Assembly: GCA_963805525.1 (NCBI GenBank)
Contig: CAWDUT010000007.1
Location: 1,364,001-1,428,000, forward strand
Length of the DNA stretch: 64,000 nucleotides
Reading direction: 5' to 3'
Source of the DNA: DASQFQ01 sp963805525
GTDB lineage: Bacteria > Actinomycetota > Thermoleophilia > Solirubrobacterales > Solirubrobacteraceae
Notes under the pieces: generated by a model
The model's input: the letters and a program-made list of their open reading frames with translations, nothing else
What the model was told of the DNA's origin: nothing
Databases searched by the model: none
Part shown: positions 41,575 through 50,660 of the stretch, in pieces
Layout: every line of letters begins with the position of its first letter
Numbering within the stretch: position 1 is the first letter of the stretch
Program-made: the position numbers and the translations under genes

Positions 41575-43500
41575 TCATCCGCGGAGCGCCCGCAGGGCGT
41601 TGAGGATCACGGCGAGATCGATCACCTCTTGGAAGAGCGCGCCGGCGACCGGCGGCAGGTAGCCCGCGGCGGCGACGCCCATCGCGGCGATGCTGAGGCC
41701 CATGCCGGCGAGGACGCTCTGACGGGCGATGAAGAGCGCGCGGCGGCCGGTGTGGACGGCATCGGCGACGCGGTCGACGCGGTCGACGGTGATGACGGCG
41801 TCCGCGGTCTCCGAGGAGACGGTGGCGCCGGCCGCGCCCATCGCGATGCCGAGGTCGGCGAGCGCCAGGGCGGGCGCGTCGTTGACGCCGTCGCCGACCA
41901 TCACGACCGGTCGCAGGGCGACGTCGGCGCGCAAGCTGCGCACGACGTCGAGCTTGTCAGCCGGCGACTGGTCGGCATACACCCGGTCGACCTCGAGCTG
42001 GCGACCGACGCGCGCGGCGACCGAGTACCGATCACCGGAGACCATCGCCACGTGGCGGACCCCCTCGGCGCGCAAGCGCCCGACGATGCCCGCGGCGTCC
42101 GGCCGCAGCTCGTCCGCCATGACGATCACGCCCGCCACCTCACCGTCGATGCCGACGAGCACGTGCGCCTCGCCCGAGTCGTGCCCCGTCACGAGCGCCG
42201 CCCCGGCCACCTCGTCGGCGGCGTAGCCCTCGCTGCGCAGGAACGCGCGGCTCCCGACCGCGACGCGGCGCCCGTCGACGGTGCCGACGATCCCTTGGCC
42301 GGGCTCCTCGCGCGGGTCCGCCGGCATCTCGAGCGCGAGCTCCGCCTGCCGCGCGGCGCGCACGAGTGCCTCGCCGAGCACGTGCGCGGAGAGACGGTCG
42401 ACCGACGCCGCGAGGCGCAGCACCTCCGCCTGCGTGTGGGCGCCGAGCGCGACGACGTCCTGTACGTCGGGAGCGCCGACGGTCAGCGTGCCCGTCTTGT
42501 CGAACAGCACGGTCCGGGCCTGGCCGAGCGTCTCGATCGCCCCGGCGCCCTTGACGATCACGCCGCTGCGCGCCGCGCGCGAGAGCCCGGAGACGAGCGC
42601 GATCGGCGCGGCGAGGATCAGCGGGCACGGCGTCGCGACGACCACGACGGCGAGCGCCCGGACCGGGTCCCCGCTGAGGACCCACGCGATGCCCGCCACG
42701 GCGAGCGTGACCGGGAGGAAGATGCCGGCGTAGCGGTCGGCCATCCGCACGAACGGCGCGCGCTGGCCCTCGGCCTGCTCGACGAGCCGCACGAGCGCCG
42801 CGTACGCGCTCTCGGCCGCGGCGCGATCGGCGCGGACGTCGAACGGTGCGCCGGCGTTCGCGGTACCGCTCATCACCGGCATCCCACTGCGCAACGACAC
42901 GGGCAGCGGCTCGCCGCTGAGCGTGCTGGTGTCGACGACCGCCTCGGGGCTGACGACCGTGCCGTCGACCGGGATCACCTCACCGCTGCGCACCAGCACC
43001 ACGTCGCCCGGCACGATCGCGTCCACCGGCACCTCCGTGAGCGCGTCATCGACGCGCAGCTGCGCGACCCGCGGCGCGCGCTCCACCAGCCGCGTCAGCT
43101 CGCGCCTCGCGCGATGCGACGCCGCTGTTTCGAGCGCGGCGCCGCCCGAGAACATCAGCCCGATCACCGCTCCGGCGAGCTCCTCGTCGAGCGCCAGCGC
43201 ACCGACCATCGCCACGAGGGCGATCGTGTCGACGCCCAGGTGGCGGTCGACGATCACCGTGTGCCCGACCTCGAAGGCCAGCTCCGTGGCCAGCACCGCC
43301 ACGGCCGCCCGCCACACCTGATGGCCGGCCTCGCCGGCGCCCGCGAGATGGAGCAGCCCGCCGATCGCGATCGCGATCGCGGCGAGCCCCGCCAGCAGCG
43401 GCGCCCGGTTCTCCAACAGCCACCGGGCAACCTGACGACCGCGGGGCCACGGCCCGGGCGTCGAGCGGCCGGCCGTGACCGGTGCAAGCGCGGACGTCAC
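41575..43500 (-). CDS. Heavy-metal translocating P1B-type ATPase
   Basis: This 641-residue protein has actuator motif TLSGEPLPV near residue 195, the ion-binding helix VVATPCPLILAAPIALVSG near residue 290 (TPCP), phosphorylation site FDKTGTLTVG near residue 336, and GDGVNDAPALALADLGIAMG near residue 553. About eight membrane helices are expected, and there is no N-terminal CxxC metal-binding domain. It exports a soft or transition metal (Zn/Cd/Co/Pb or Cu class; not resolved by the TPCP motif alone). The GTG 43500 start has no clear ribosome site. No adjacent metal regulator is seen. Confidence 0.88.
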   Translation of the reverse strand: MTSALAPVTAGRSTPGPWPRGRQVARWLLENRAPLLAGLAAIAIAIGGLLHLAGAGEAGHQVWRAAVAVLATELAFEVGHTVIVDRHLGVDTIALVAMVGALALDEELAGAVIGLMFSGGAALETAASHRARRELTRLVERAPRVAQLRVDDALTEVPVDAIVPGDVVLVRSGEVIPVDGTVVSPEAVVDTSTLSGEPLPVSLRSGMPVMSGTANAGAPFDVRADRAAAESAYAALVRLVEQAEGQRAPFVRMADRYAGIFLPVTLAVAGIAWVLSGDPVRALAVVVVATPCPLILAAPIALVSGLSRAARSGVIVKGAGAIETLGQARTVLFDKTGTLTVGAPDVQDVVALGAHTQAEVLRLAASVDRLSAHVLGEALVRAARQAELALEMPADPREEPGQGIVGTVDGRRVAVGSRAFLRSEGYAADEVAGAALVTGHDSGEAHVLVGIDGEVAGVIVMADELRPDAAGIVGRLRAEGVRHVAMVSGDRYSVAARVGRQLEVDRVYADQSPADKLDVVRSLRADVALRPVVMVGDGVNDAPALALADLGIAMGAAGATVSSETADAVITVDRVDRVADAVHTGRRALFIARQSVLAGMGLSIAAMGVAAAGYLPPVAGALFQEVIDLAVILNALRALRG

Positions 43501-43583
43501 CGTCCGAGCGTCGCACCCGCGGGCAAGAGTGGCATCCGTAGCGTCACCGGCTGTTCAGCCGGGAGTGCCGCAGTCGCGCTCCC

Positions 43584-43913
43584 TCAGAACCCCAGGGCGC
43601 GCACGCCGCCCTCGTCCCACCCGAGATGGTGCGCGATCTCGTGGCGCAGGGTGTCGCGCACCTCGGCGCGCAGACGCGACGGGTCGTCTCCGAAGTCGCG
43701 GAGCAGCGTGTCGCGGAAGATCACGATGCGGTCGGGATAGTCGTCGCGCGCGACTCCGTCGCCCTGGTACAGGCCATACGCGTGCTCGCGGGCGCCGCCG
43801 TCGGACACCACCACCGGCACGCGCTCCAAGGCGGCGAGCAGCCAGTCCGGAAGGGCGTCGAGCTCGACGGCCACCAGCTGCTCCACGCTGGGCGATGTGG
43901 CAACGACGGTCAT
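43584..43913 (-). CDS. MMP-like zincin metallopeptidase family protein
   Basis: This 109-residue protein ends with RHEIAHHLGWDEGGVRALGF, an HExxH-type zinc site (HEIAHH, with D/E nearby) typical of the small predicted proteases of COG3824. Those proteins also share the central YGLYQGDGVARDDYPDRIVI and the IVIFRDTLLRDFG block. The cytosolic function and substrate are unknown for the whole family. The ATG at 43913 has TATGGT 6 nt upstream, suggesting a leaderless mRNA. Confidence 0.82.
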   Translation of the reverse strand: MTVVATSPSVEQLVAVELDALPDWLLAALERVPVVVSDGGAREHAYGLYQGDGVARDDYPDRIVIFRDTLLRDFGDDPSRLRAEVRDTLRHEIAHHLGWDEGGVRALGF

Positions 43914-43919
43914 GGGACG

Positions 43920-43925
43920 ACCATA
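43920..43925 (-). promoter_or_regulatory. Probable -10 hexamer for the zincin gene
   Basis: TATGGT on the minus strand ends 6 nt before ATG 43913; no ribosome site lies between. Confidence 0.4.
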
Positions 43926-43926
43926 C

Positions 43927-44109
43927 TCACCGTCGCTTGGAAATCGCTGAGAACGCTCGATGCTGGGAGGGCGAACCCTTCCTCATGGAGCGGAACGCCC
44001 GCTCATCCCTGCCGTCCCGCACCGCGGCCCAGATCAGGGCCGACAGCGAGCTCAGCACGACAATGGCCGCGACGCTGCTGAGGATGATGAACCCGGCGTC
44101 GTCGTACAT
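43927..44109 (-). CDS. Small single-pass membrane protein
   Basis: This 60-residue protein begins MYDDAGFIILSSVAAIVVLS. It has one membrane segment and a basic tail (DGRDERAFRSMRKGSPSQHR). GAAGGG about 7 nt before ATG 44109 is a good ribosome site; the longer upstream frame is not supported. It precedes the zincin gene by 13 bp on the same strand. Function unknown. Confidence 0.55.
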   Translation of the reverse strand: MYDDAGFIILSSVAAIVVLSSLSALIWAAVRDGRDERAFRSMRKGSPSQHRAFSAISKRR

Positions 44110-44264
44110 GGCAGACCCTTCTTCTCGCTCTTCGGCATCACCGCATGATGCGCTCGCGCAGGCCAACCGAGACCCACGCGGCGGTCAAGACGAGGCAAAA
44201 CGTGGCGGCTGTCGACAGGCCGGTCAATCGCGAGCTGCGCGGACACCCGCCGTCCGCCGCGGCG

Positions 44265-44270
44265 TAACGT
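44265..44270 (+). promoter_or_regulatory. Probable -10 hexamer for the VOC gene
   Basis: TAACGT ends 7 nt before ATG 44278, with no ribosome site between (leaderless signature). Confidence 0.42.
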
Positions 44271-44277
44271 CGTCTGG

Positions 44278-44661
44278 ATGAGCTTCCGGATCGAGCTGTT
44301 CGTCGCCGATCTTGACGCGTCGATCCGCTTCTACGAGGACGTGCTCGGGTTCCAGCTCGAGCGCCGCCAGACGGACTACGCGAGCCTACGACGCGGCGAC
44401 GCCGTGCTCGGGCTCGGCCCGATCGCCAAGCTCCCGGCGGCCGCGACGGGGCCGGGGTTCAGCCAAGAGCGTCTCGCCGTCGATCGCGGCGCCGGCGTCG
44501 AGATCGTGCTCGAGGTCGCCGAGCTCGACGACGCCTTTGCCAGGGCACGGGCCGCCGGCCACCCGGTCGCTAGCCCTCCGCAGCTCCAGCCCTGGGGTCT
44601 GCGCGACTTCCGCCTCGCCGACCCCGACGGCTACTACCTCCGCGTCACCAACCGCGCCTGA
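44278..44661 (+). CDS. VOC/glyoxalase family protein
   Basis: This 127-residue single-domain vicinal oxygen chelate protein has FVADLDASIRFYEDVLGFQL at the start and WGLRDFRLADPDGYYLRVT at the end, which contains the conserved PDG/metal-ligand Glu/Tyr region. The layout resembles glyoxalase/bleomycin-resistance proteins that act as dimers on a metal-bound substrate. It is monocistronic, between a small membrane gene and the convergent sdhB. The substrate is unknown. Confidence 0.82.
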   Translation: MSFRIELFVADLDASIRFYEDVLGFQLERRQTDYASLRRGDAVLGLGPIAKLPAAATGPGFSQERLAVDRGAGVEIVLEVAELDDAFARARAAGHPVASPPQLQPWGLRDFRLADPDGYYLRVTNRA

Positions 44662-44745
44662 CCCTCCGGGACGCGGAGCGGATCGTGGACTGGGCGCGAG
44701 CCGAGCGAGCGTGGCCGTTCGCGCCGGCGCCGCAGCCGAGCGCGT

Positions 44746-45480
44746 CTACCGGCGGGATCTGAGTCTGCGCAGCAGGCGCACCAGCGGGTCGTAGCGCTGG
44801 TCCACCACGCGCTCCTTGAGCGGGATGATCGCGTTGTCGGTGATGTGGATGCCCTCCGGGCACACCTCCGTGCAGCACTTCGTGATGTTGCACAGGCCGA
44901 GGCCGCCTTCGTCGACCAGCATGTCGAGCCGGTCGAGCGTGTCGAGCGGATGCATCTCGAGGCTCGCGATGCGGACCAGGAACCGCGGCCCGAAGTACTG
45001 GGAATGCATGCGCTGGTCGCGCAGGATGTGGCAGACGTCCTGGCACAGGAAGCACTCGATGCACTTGCGGAACTCGCTCATGCGATCGACGTCCTCCTGG
45101 CCGATCGACCACTCGGCGTCGGGCGCGGGCGTGAAGGGTGCGATCCGCTTGTTGACCTCGTAGTTCCAGCTCACGTCGGTCACCAGGTCGCGGATGACCG
45201 GGAACGCGTGCAGCGGCTCGACGCGGACCGGCTCGTCCGCGGGCAGGTGGTCGAGCCGCGTCTTGCACATCAACCGCGGGCGGCCGTTGACCTCGGCGCT
45301 GCAGGAGCCGCATTTCGCGGCCTTGCAGTTCCAGCGCACGGCGAGATCCGGCGCCTGGGTGCGCTGGATCTCGAGCACCGCGTCGAGCACGACCATGCCC
45401 GACACGTCCTCGACCTCGTACTCGACGAGCTCGCCGCCGGAGGTATCGCCGCGCCACAGGCGCAGCGCTCGCGCGCTCAT
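44746..45480 (-). CDS. sdhB: Succinate dehydrogenase/fumarate reductase iron-sulfur subunit
   Basis: This 244-residue subunit has a 2Fe-2S plant-type site (NCKAAKCGSCSAEVNG, with later MCKT), then 4Fe-4S ligands in FRKCIECFLCQDVCHILRD near residue 140, and 3Fe-4S ligands in CNITKCCTEVCPEGI near residue 198. It passes electrons from the flavoprotein to quinone. Its ATG overlaps the sdhA stop by ATGA and it is the last gene of sdhCAB. Confidence 0.92.
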   Translation of the reverse strand: MSARALRLWRGDTSGGELVEYEVEDVSGMVVLDAVLEIQRTQAPDLAVRWNCKAAKCGSCSAEVNGRPRLMCKTRLDHLPADEPVRVEPLHAFPVIRDLVTDVSWNYEVNKRIAPFTPAPDAEWSIGQEDVDRMSEFRKCIECFLCQDVCHILRDQRMHSQYFGPRFLVRIASLEMHPLDTLDRLDMLVDEGGLGLCNITKCCTEVCPEGIHITDNAIIPLKERVVDQRYDPLVRLLRRLRSRR

Positions 45481-47198
45481 GCCCGCTCCGCCTCCCTGCG
45501 GGCCTCGACCAGCCCTGCGAGCGACGACGCCTTGACGACCGGACGCGGCTCGACCGCCATGCCCTCCGGCGTCCTGCGCACCACGATGTTGTGCTCCGCC
45601 CAGTAGTCGTCGTAGTCCGGGAAGTCGAGCCGGCTGTGCGCGCCGCGACTCTCCCTGCGCAGCAGCGCCGCCCGCGCTACGGCCTCCGACACGATCAGCA
45701 TGTTGCGCAGGTCGCGGCAGAGGTTCCAGCCGGGGTTGTACGCCGCCGACCCGGACGGAGCGCGCGTCGCGCGGGCGCGCCGTTCCAGCTCTGTGATGCG
45801 ATCGATCGCCGAGTCGAGAAGACCCGCGTCGCGGTAGATCCCCGCGTCCTCCTGCATCACGGTCTTGAGCTCGTCGTGCAACTGGTAGGGATCCTCGTCG
45901 CCCGGGCCGGTGATGTGGCGGGTCATCTCGGCCACGCTGTCGGCCACCTGCGCCTCGTCGATCCGCGGCGCCTGCGCGCCCGCACCGTAGGTCACCGCGG
46001 CCTCACCGGCGCGCTTGCCGAATACGAGCAGGTCCGAGAGCGAGTTCCCGCCGAGCCGGTTGGCGCCGTTCATCCCGCCCGAGCACTCACCCGCCGCGAA
46101 CAGGCCTTCGACGCTGCTCTGACCGGTCTCCGAGTCGACCCGGATCCCGCCCATGACGTAGTGGCAGGTGGGGCCGACCTCCATCGCCTCGCGCGTGATG
46201 TCGACGCCGGCGAGCTCGATGAACTGGTCGTACATGCTCGGCAGCTTGGTGCGCACGGTCTCGCCGCCGAGATGGGAGACGTCGAGGAAGACGCCCCCGT
46301 GCGTCGTGCCGCGGCGCTCCTTGACCTCGGTGAAGATCGCGCGCGACACCACGTCGCGCGTCGAGAGCTCGAGCCGCTTGGGGTCGTAGCGCTCCATGAA
46401 GCGCTCGCCGGTCGCGTTGCGCAGGATGCCGCCCTCGCCGCGCACGGCCTCAGTGACGAGCAGGCCGATGACGCCGGGGGGCCACACCATCCCGGTGGGA
46501 TGGAACTGGACGAACTCCATGTCGATCAGCTCGGCGCCGGCCTCGTAGGCCAGGGCGTGGCCGTCGCCGGTGCACTCCCAGGAGTTCGACGTGACCCGCC
46601 AGCACCGGCCCGCGCCGCCGGTGGCGAGCACGAGCGAACGTGCCGCGAAGACCACGAACTCGCCGCTCGCGCGCCAGTAGCCGACGGCGCCACAGACGCG
46701 CTCGCCGTCCTGGAGCAGTCGCGTGATCGTGCACTCCATGAAGACGTCGATGCCCGCGTGCACCGCCTTGTCCTGCAGCGTGCGGATGAGCTCGAGGCCG
46801 GTGCGGTCGCCGATGTGGACGAGCCGCTTGTACGTGTGCCCCCCGAACGCCCGCTGCGACATCTTGCGGTCGGGCGTGCGGTCGAAGACCCCGCCCCACT
46901 GCTCGAGCTCGCGCACGCGGTCCGGCGCCTCGCGCGCGTGGAGCTCGGCCATGTGCCAGTTGTTGAGGTACTTGCCTCCGAACATCGTGTCCTGGAAGTG
47001 CACCTGCCAGTCGTCCTCGGGCGAGACGTTGCCGAACGACGCCGCGACGCCGCCCTCCGCCATCACCGTGTGGGCCTTTCCGAGCAGCGACTTGCAGACC
47101 AGCGCGGTGCGAGCGCCCGCCTCCGCGGCCGCGATCGCTGCGCGCAGCCCGGCGCCACCCGCGCCGAGCACGACCACGTCGTAGTCGTGCCGCTGCAC
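45477..47198 (-). CDS. sdhA: Succinate dehydrogenase/fumarate reductase flavoprotein subunit
   Basis: This 573-residue subunit has an N-terminal FAD fold (DVVVLGAGGAGLRAAIAAAE), HTVMAEGGVAASFGN near residue 46, the histidyl-FAD region RAFGGHTYKRLVHIGDRTG near residue 117, substrate-binding VQFHPTGM near residue 235 and RGEGGILRNATGERF near residue 257. It oxidises succinate to fumarate (or the reverse) at the inner membrane face. It starts with GTG directly after the sdhC stop (TAAGTG). Length and motifs are normal. Confidence 0.92.
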   Translation of the reverse strand: MQRHDYDVVVLGAGGAGLRAAIAAAEAGARTALVCKSLLGKAHTVMAEGGVAASFGNVSPEDDWQVHFQDTMFGGKYLNNWHMAELHAREAPDRVRELEQWGGVFDRTPDRKMSQRAFGGHTYKRLVHIGDRTGLELIRTLQDKAVHAGIDVFMECTITRLLQDGERVCGAVGYWRASGEFVVFAARSLVLATGGAGRCWRVTSNSWECTGDGHALAYEAGAELIDMEFVQFHPTGMVWPPGVIGLLVTEAVRGEGGILRNATGERFMERYDPKRLELSTRDVVSRAIFTEVKERRGTTHGGVFLDVSHLGGETVRTKLPSMYDQFIELAGVDITREAMEVGPTCHYVMGGIRVDSETGQSSVEGLFAAGECSGGMNGANRLGGNSLSDLLVFGKRAGEAAVTYGAGAQAPRIDEAQVADSVAEMTRHITGPGDEDPYQLHDELKTVMQEDAGIYRDAGLLDSAIDRITELERRARATRAPSGSAAYNPGWNLCRDLRNMLIVSEAVARAALLRRESRGAHSRLDFPDYDDYWAEHNIVVRRTPEGMAVEPRPVVKASSLAGLVEARREAERA

Positions 47199-47957
47199 TT
47201 AGATGATCCTCGGGTCGTCGAAGACACCGGCCGCCGCGAGGCGCACGTAGAGGTCGGTGAGCGCGACCCAGATCAGGCTGATCCACGCCCACTCCATGTG
47301 CCGGCCGTTCAGCACTCCGACACCGCGCCACAGCCGGTGGCGCGCCCGAGCGCGCGCGGAGCAGGTGAAGCAGTCGAGCCGGCCGCCGACCAGGTGGCGG
47401 ACCGAGTTGCAGCCGAACGTGAACAGCGACAGCAGCACCGCGTTGGCGAGCAGCACCAGCGAGCCGACTCCCACCCCGAACGAGCCGTCGAAGAAGAACG
47501 CCCGCACAGCGTCGTACCAGAGGAACCCGAGCACGACCGTGGCGAGGAACAGGAAGTAGCGGTGGGCGTTCATGAGGACGTACGGCAACGCCGCCTCGCC
47601 GCGGTAGCGCCCCCTGCGCGGCGACCGCACGGCACACGCCGGCGGAGCCATGAAGTACGCCCGGTAGTACGCCTTCCGGTAGTAGTAACACGTGGCCCGG
47701 AACGCGAGCGGGACCCAGATCACCAGGAACGCCGACGAGAACGGGACGTCGATCCCCCACCCCGCCAGGTCGGGCGAGTAGAAGGGCGACAGGTAGTCCG
47801 CGCCACCCCCGGTGTAGCGGTAGTGGTCGCCCAGCAGGGCGACCACGAACGCGTAGAGACCGAAGACCGCCAGCCCGAGCCCCGTCGCGAGCGGCGGCAA
47901 CCACCAGCGATCGCGCCGTGCCGTGTCGAATGCCCGTCTCGCCGTCTGCGTCGCCAC
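47199..47957 (-). CDS. sdhC: Succinate dehydrogenase membrane anchor (actinobacterial cytochrome b type)
   Basis: This 252-residue membrane protein has five hydrophobic stretches. Candidate heme-ligand histidines lie in VLMNAHRYFLFLATVVLGFL near residue 130 and CNSVRHLVGGRLDCFTCSAR near residue 185. The first transmembrane stretch is LATGLGLAVFGLYAFVVALL. This is the single, long anchor found in actinobacterial SdhCAB enzymes rather than separate SdhC and SdhD. It is the first gene of the operon, with TAGGTT 9 nt before the GTG start. Confidence 0.8.
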   Translation of the reverse strand: MATQTARRAFDTARRDRWWLPPLATGLGLAVFGLYAFVVALLGDHYRYTGGGADYLSPFYSPDLAGWGIDVPFSSAFLVIWVPLAFRATCYYYRKAYYRAYFMAPPACAVRSPRRGRYRGEAALPYVLMNAHRYFLFLATVVLGFLWYDAVRAFFFDGSFGVGVGSLVLLANAVLLSLFTFGCNSVRHLVGGRLDCFTCSARARARHRLWRGVGVLNGRHMEWAWISLIWVALTDLYVRLAAAGVFDDPRII

Positions 47958-47966
47958 GTCGGGCTC

Positions 47967-47972
47967 AACCTA
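47967..47972 (-). promoter_or_regulatory. Probable -10 hexamer for sdhCAB
   Basis: TAGGTT on the minus strand ends 9 nt before GTG 47957, without a ribosome site. Confidence 0.4.
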
Positions 47973-48070
47973 CACCCGGGACCGGGGGGACTTGAGCAGG
48001 CCCAGCACGTCGCCTCCTGGCAACTTCGGCGGTCTACAGCGGCTGGAGCTGGTCTGAGTGGCACGAATCG

Positions 48071-48757
48071 TCAGGTGCGATTGCGCTCCTTCTGCGGCCC
48101 GTCAGGTTCTCCCTCCGCCTCGATGCCCAACCGCGTCCTCGCGGGCCGGAAGACCAGGTGTCTCGTCGCCGCGGCACGGAGCAGGTCGAGCAGGCGGCGC
48201 TCATCGTTGGCGGGCAACTCGATCTCCGCCTCGACGAGGCCCGACGCGGTGCTGGCCACCCGAGTGGCGCCCACGTCTTCGAAGAGCTCGAGCGCCTCCC
48301 GGTTGTGGGCCAGGCAGGTCGCGGTGAAGCGCTCGATCCCTTCCTCGCGAGCCCGTTGCGCGAGCCGCGTGAGCAACTCGGCGGCCACCCCCTGCCCGTG
48401 CCAGTCGTCCACCACGGCCACCGCGACCTCGGCGGCGTCCGCTTCGTCGCTCGCACGCACGAAGCGGGCGACGCCGATCGGCTCGCCGCCCTCCGCGCCG
48501 AGCGCGACGAGCGCCTCGTGATCGTGGTGGTCGACCTCGGTGAGGTAGCGCACGAGCCGCGGGCTGAGGCGTGTCATCGGCACCAGGAAGCGGCGGCGGC
48601 GCGACTCGGCGCTGAGCCGCTGAAAGCCCTCCCGGATGCGACGCTTGTCCGTGCTGCGGATCGGGCGGATCACCACCTCCGACCCGTTGCGGAGCGTGAC
48701 CCGCTCGGGCCAGCGTGGTGGCGTACGCGCGGTCTCGACCGCGGCGGGCTCACTCAT
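48071..48757 (-). CDS. GNAT family N-acetyltransferase
   Basis: This protein of about 228 residues has GSEVVIRPIRSTDKRRIREG at the start of the domain and the acetyl-CoA motif VAVVDDWHGQGVAAELLTRL near residue 130, followed by CLAHNREALELFEDVGATRV. This resembles the GNAT domain of Pat-type protein acetyltransferases, without their cyclic-nucleotide or acyl-CoA-synthetase-like domains. Such enzymes acetylate and switch off acyl-CoA synthetases. Its ATG (48757) overlaps the stop of a fadD-type ligase gene, so regulation of that ligase is a reasonable but unproven idea. Confidence 0.78.
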   Translation of the reverse strand: MSEPAAVETARTPPRWPERVTLRNGSEVVIRPIRSTDKRRIREGFQRLSAESRRRRFLVPMTRLSPRLVRYLTEVDHHDHEALVALGAEGGEPIGVARFVRASDEADAAEVAVAVVDDWHGQGVAAELLTRLAQRAREEGIERFTATCLAHNREALELFEDVGATRVASTASGLVEAEIELPANDERRLLDLLRAAATRHLVFRPARTRLGIEAEGEPDGPQKERNRT

Positions 48758-50546
48758 AGAGCTCATCGAAGATGTCCGCGTAGCGCTCGTACGCCACGCG
48801 GCGCTTGACCTTGAGCGTGGGCGTCAACTCGCCGCCGGCCTGGGTGAGGTCGTGCGGGAGGATCGCGAAGCGCTTGATCTGCTCGATGCGGGCGAAGCGC
48901 TCGTTGGCCACGGCGATCTCGCGTTGGATGACGCTCCGGACCCGCTCGTCCGCGGCCATCGCCGCCGCGTCCGGCGGGGCGCCCGTCTGCTCGGCGAGCG
49001 CGGCGATCTCGTCGGGATCGAGCGTGATCAGCGCGACGAGGTAGGGACGCTTGTCGCCGTAGACGACGGCCTGGGACACCCACCGGCTCTCCCGGAGCGC
49101 ATTCTCGATGTTGGTCGGCGTGATGTTCTTGCCGCTCGAGGTGATGATGAGCTCCTTCTTGCGCCCGGTGATCGCGACGAAGCCGTCGTCGTCGAACGAC
49201 CCGAGGTCCCCCGTGTGCAGCCAGCCGTCCACGACGGTCGCCGCCGTGGCTTCCGGATCGTTGAAGTAGCCGTGGAAGACGTGCGGGCCGGACATCAGGA
49301 TCTCCCCGTCCGCGGCCAGCCGGAGCTCGCCCGGGGGAAGCGCCCGCCCGACGGTGCCTACGCGCCACGCGTCGAGCGTGTTGATCGCGCCCGCCGCGGT
49401 GCTCTCGGTCATGCCGTAGGCCTCGAGCACCCGGATCCCCGCGGCGTTGAAGAAGTCGAGGACGTCCGCGGCGATCGGGGCGGCCGCCGAGATGGCGAAG
49501 TCGACGCGGTCGCCGAACAGGGCCCGGATCTTCGACAGCACCAGCCGGTCGGCCACCGCGTGCCGGCGCTGGAGCAGCCATCCGATCGGCTCCCCGGCGT
49601 CCTCGCGGCCGCGAACCTCGCGGCCCGTGCGCAGCGCCCAGTCGAACACGCGCCGCTTGACCGGCGACTGCTGGGCGATCCCGACCGACGCCGCGGTGTG
49701 GATCTTCTCGAACAGGCGCGGCACGGCCGCGAAGTGCGTGGGGTTGGCGTCCTTGAGGTCGTCGAGCAGCGTCGCCGGGTCGCGCTGCCAGAAGACCAGC
49801 GTCGCGCCGATGTCGAGCGTGAACATCTGCGTGCTCCTCGCCATCACGTGCGCGAGCGGCAGGAACAGGAAGAAGGAGCCGCCGCGGAGCTCGAGGCGGT
49901 CGACGTACATGTCCACCGCGGCCGTCCAGTTCGCGTGCGTGAGCATGCACCCCTTCGGCGGCCCGGTGGTGCCGGACGTGTAGACCAGCGTCGCGAGGTC
50001 CTCGGGGCCGACGCCGGCCACCCGTTCGTCCACCGTGCCCGCGGGCACGCCCTCGCCGGCGGCGCGGAGCTCCGGCAGCGTCATCGCGCCGGCCGCCTCG
50101 CCGGTGAGCAGGATGACGTGCTCGAGCGCCGGGCACTGAGGCCGGATCTGGGCGACCTTCGCCGCCTGCTCGGCGTCCTCGCAGAAGACCGCGCGCGCCT
50201 CCGAGTGCCTGAGCACGTACAGGCACTCCTCGGGCGAGTTGGTCGGATAGACGGGGACCACGACCGCCGCGGCGCACAGGGTGCCGGCATCCGCCAGCGT
50301 CCATTCGGGCCGCGTGTCGGAGAGGATCGCCACGTGGTCGCCGGACTCGATCCCGAGCGCGACGAGCCCGCGTGCGATCTCGCGCGCGGCGGCGCCGAAC
50401 GCGGGATAGGAGATGTCGACCCACCGCCCGTCGCGCTTGTAGCGAAGCGCGGTGCCCTCGTAGCGTTCGGCCGCGCGCAGCAACAGGTGGCCGAGGCTTT
50501 GAGCGCGGGTCGACGGCTCGGTCGCGTATTCGTGATGAAGGGTCAT
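48750..50546 (-). CDS. Long-chain fatty acyl-CoA synthetase (FadD15-like)
   Basis: This 598-residue ANL ligase has P-loop LVYTSGTTGPPKGCMLTHAN near residue 180, VLEAYGMTESTAAGAINTLD near residue 370, GWLHTGDLGSFDDDGFVAIT near residue 435, GKNITPTNIENALR near residue 468 and a C-terminal lysine in LTPTLKVKRRVAYE. The split P-loop and KNITP segment are typical of FadD15/long-chain AMP-forming synthetases. It makes long-chain acyl-CoA for membrane or storage lipid. A GGAG site precedes the ATG. It is co-oriented with the WS/DGAT gene upstream (114-bp gap), whose substrate it would supply. Confidence 0.88.
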   Translation of the reverse strand: MTLHHEYATEPSTRAQSLGHLLLRAAERYEGTALRYKRDGRWVDISYPAFGAAAREIARGLVALGIESGDHVAILSDTRPEWTLADAGTLCAAAVVVPVYPTNSPEECLYVLRHSEARAVFCEDAEQAAKVAQIRPQCPALEHVILLTGEAAGAMTLPELRAAGEGVPAGTVDERVAGVGPEDLATLVYTSGTTGPPKGCMLTHANWTAAVDMYVDRLELRGGSFFLFLPLAHVMARSTQMFTLDIGATLVFWQRDPATLLDDLKDANPTHFAAVPRLFEKIHTAASVGIAQQSPVKRRVFDWALRTGREVRGREDAGEPIGWLLQRRHAVADRLVLSKIRALFGDRVDFAISAAAPIAADVLDFFNAAGIRVLEAYGMTESTAAGAINTLDAWRVGTVGRALPPGELRLAADGEILMSGPHVFHGYFNDPEATAATVVDGWLHTGDLGSFDDDGFVAITGRKKELIITSSGKNITPTNIENALRESRWVSQAVVYGDKRPYLVALITLDPDEIAALAEQTGAPPDAAAMAADERVRSVIQREIAVANERFARIEQIKRFAILPHDLTQAGGELTPTLKVKRRVAYERYADIFDELYE

Positions 50547-50660
50547 GTCGGCACTCCGCGGACGGGGTTGGGCGGACCGCTCACGACGCTAGACCGCGGC
50601 GGGCGCGGCGTCATCCGCCGGGCGCCGCGCGCGGGGTGCACCTTTCCCGCAGCCCGTCGG

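Noticed and set aside
45591..48521. 976-codon open frame antisense to sdhCAB
   Set aside because: It is a shadow of the three sdh genes caused by high GC; its product is Arg/Val/Gly-rich low complexity, while the opposite strand has full iron-sulfur and flavin motifs.
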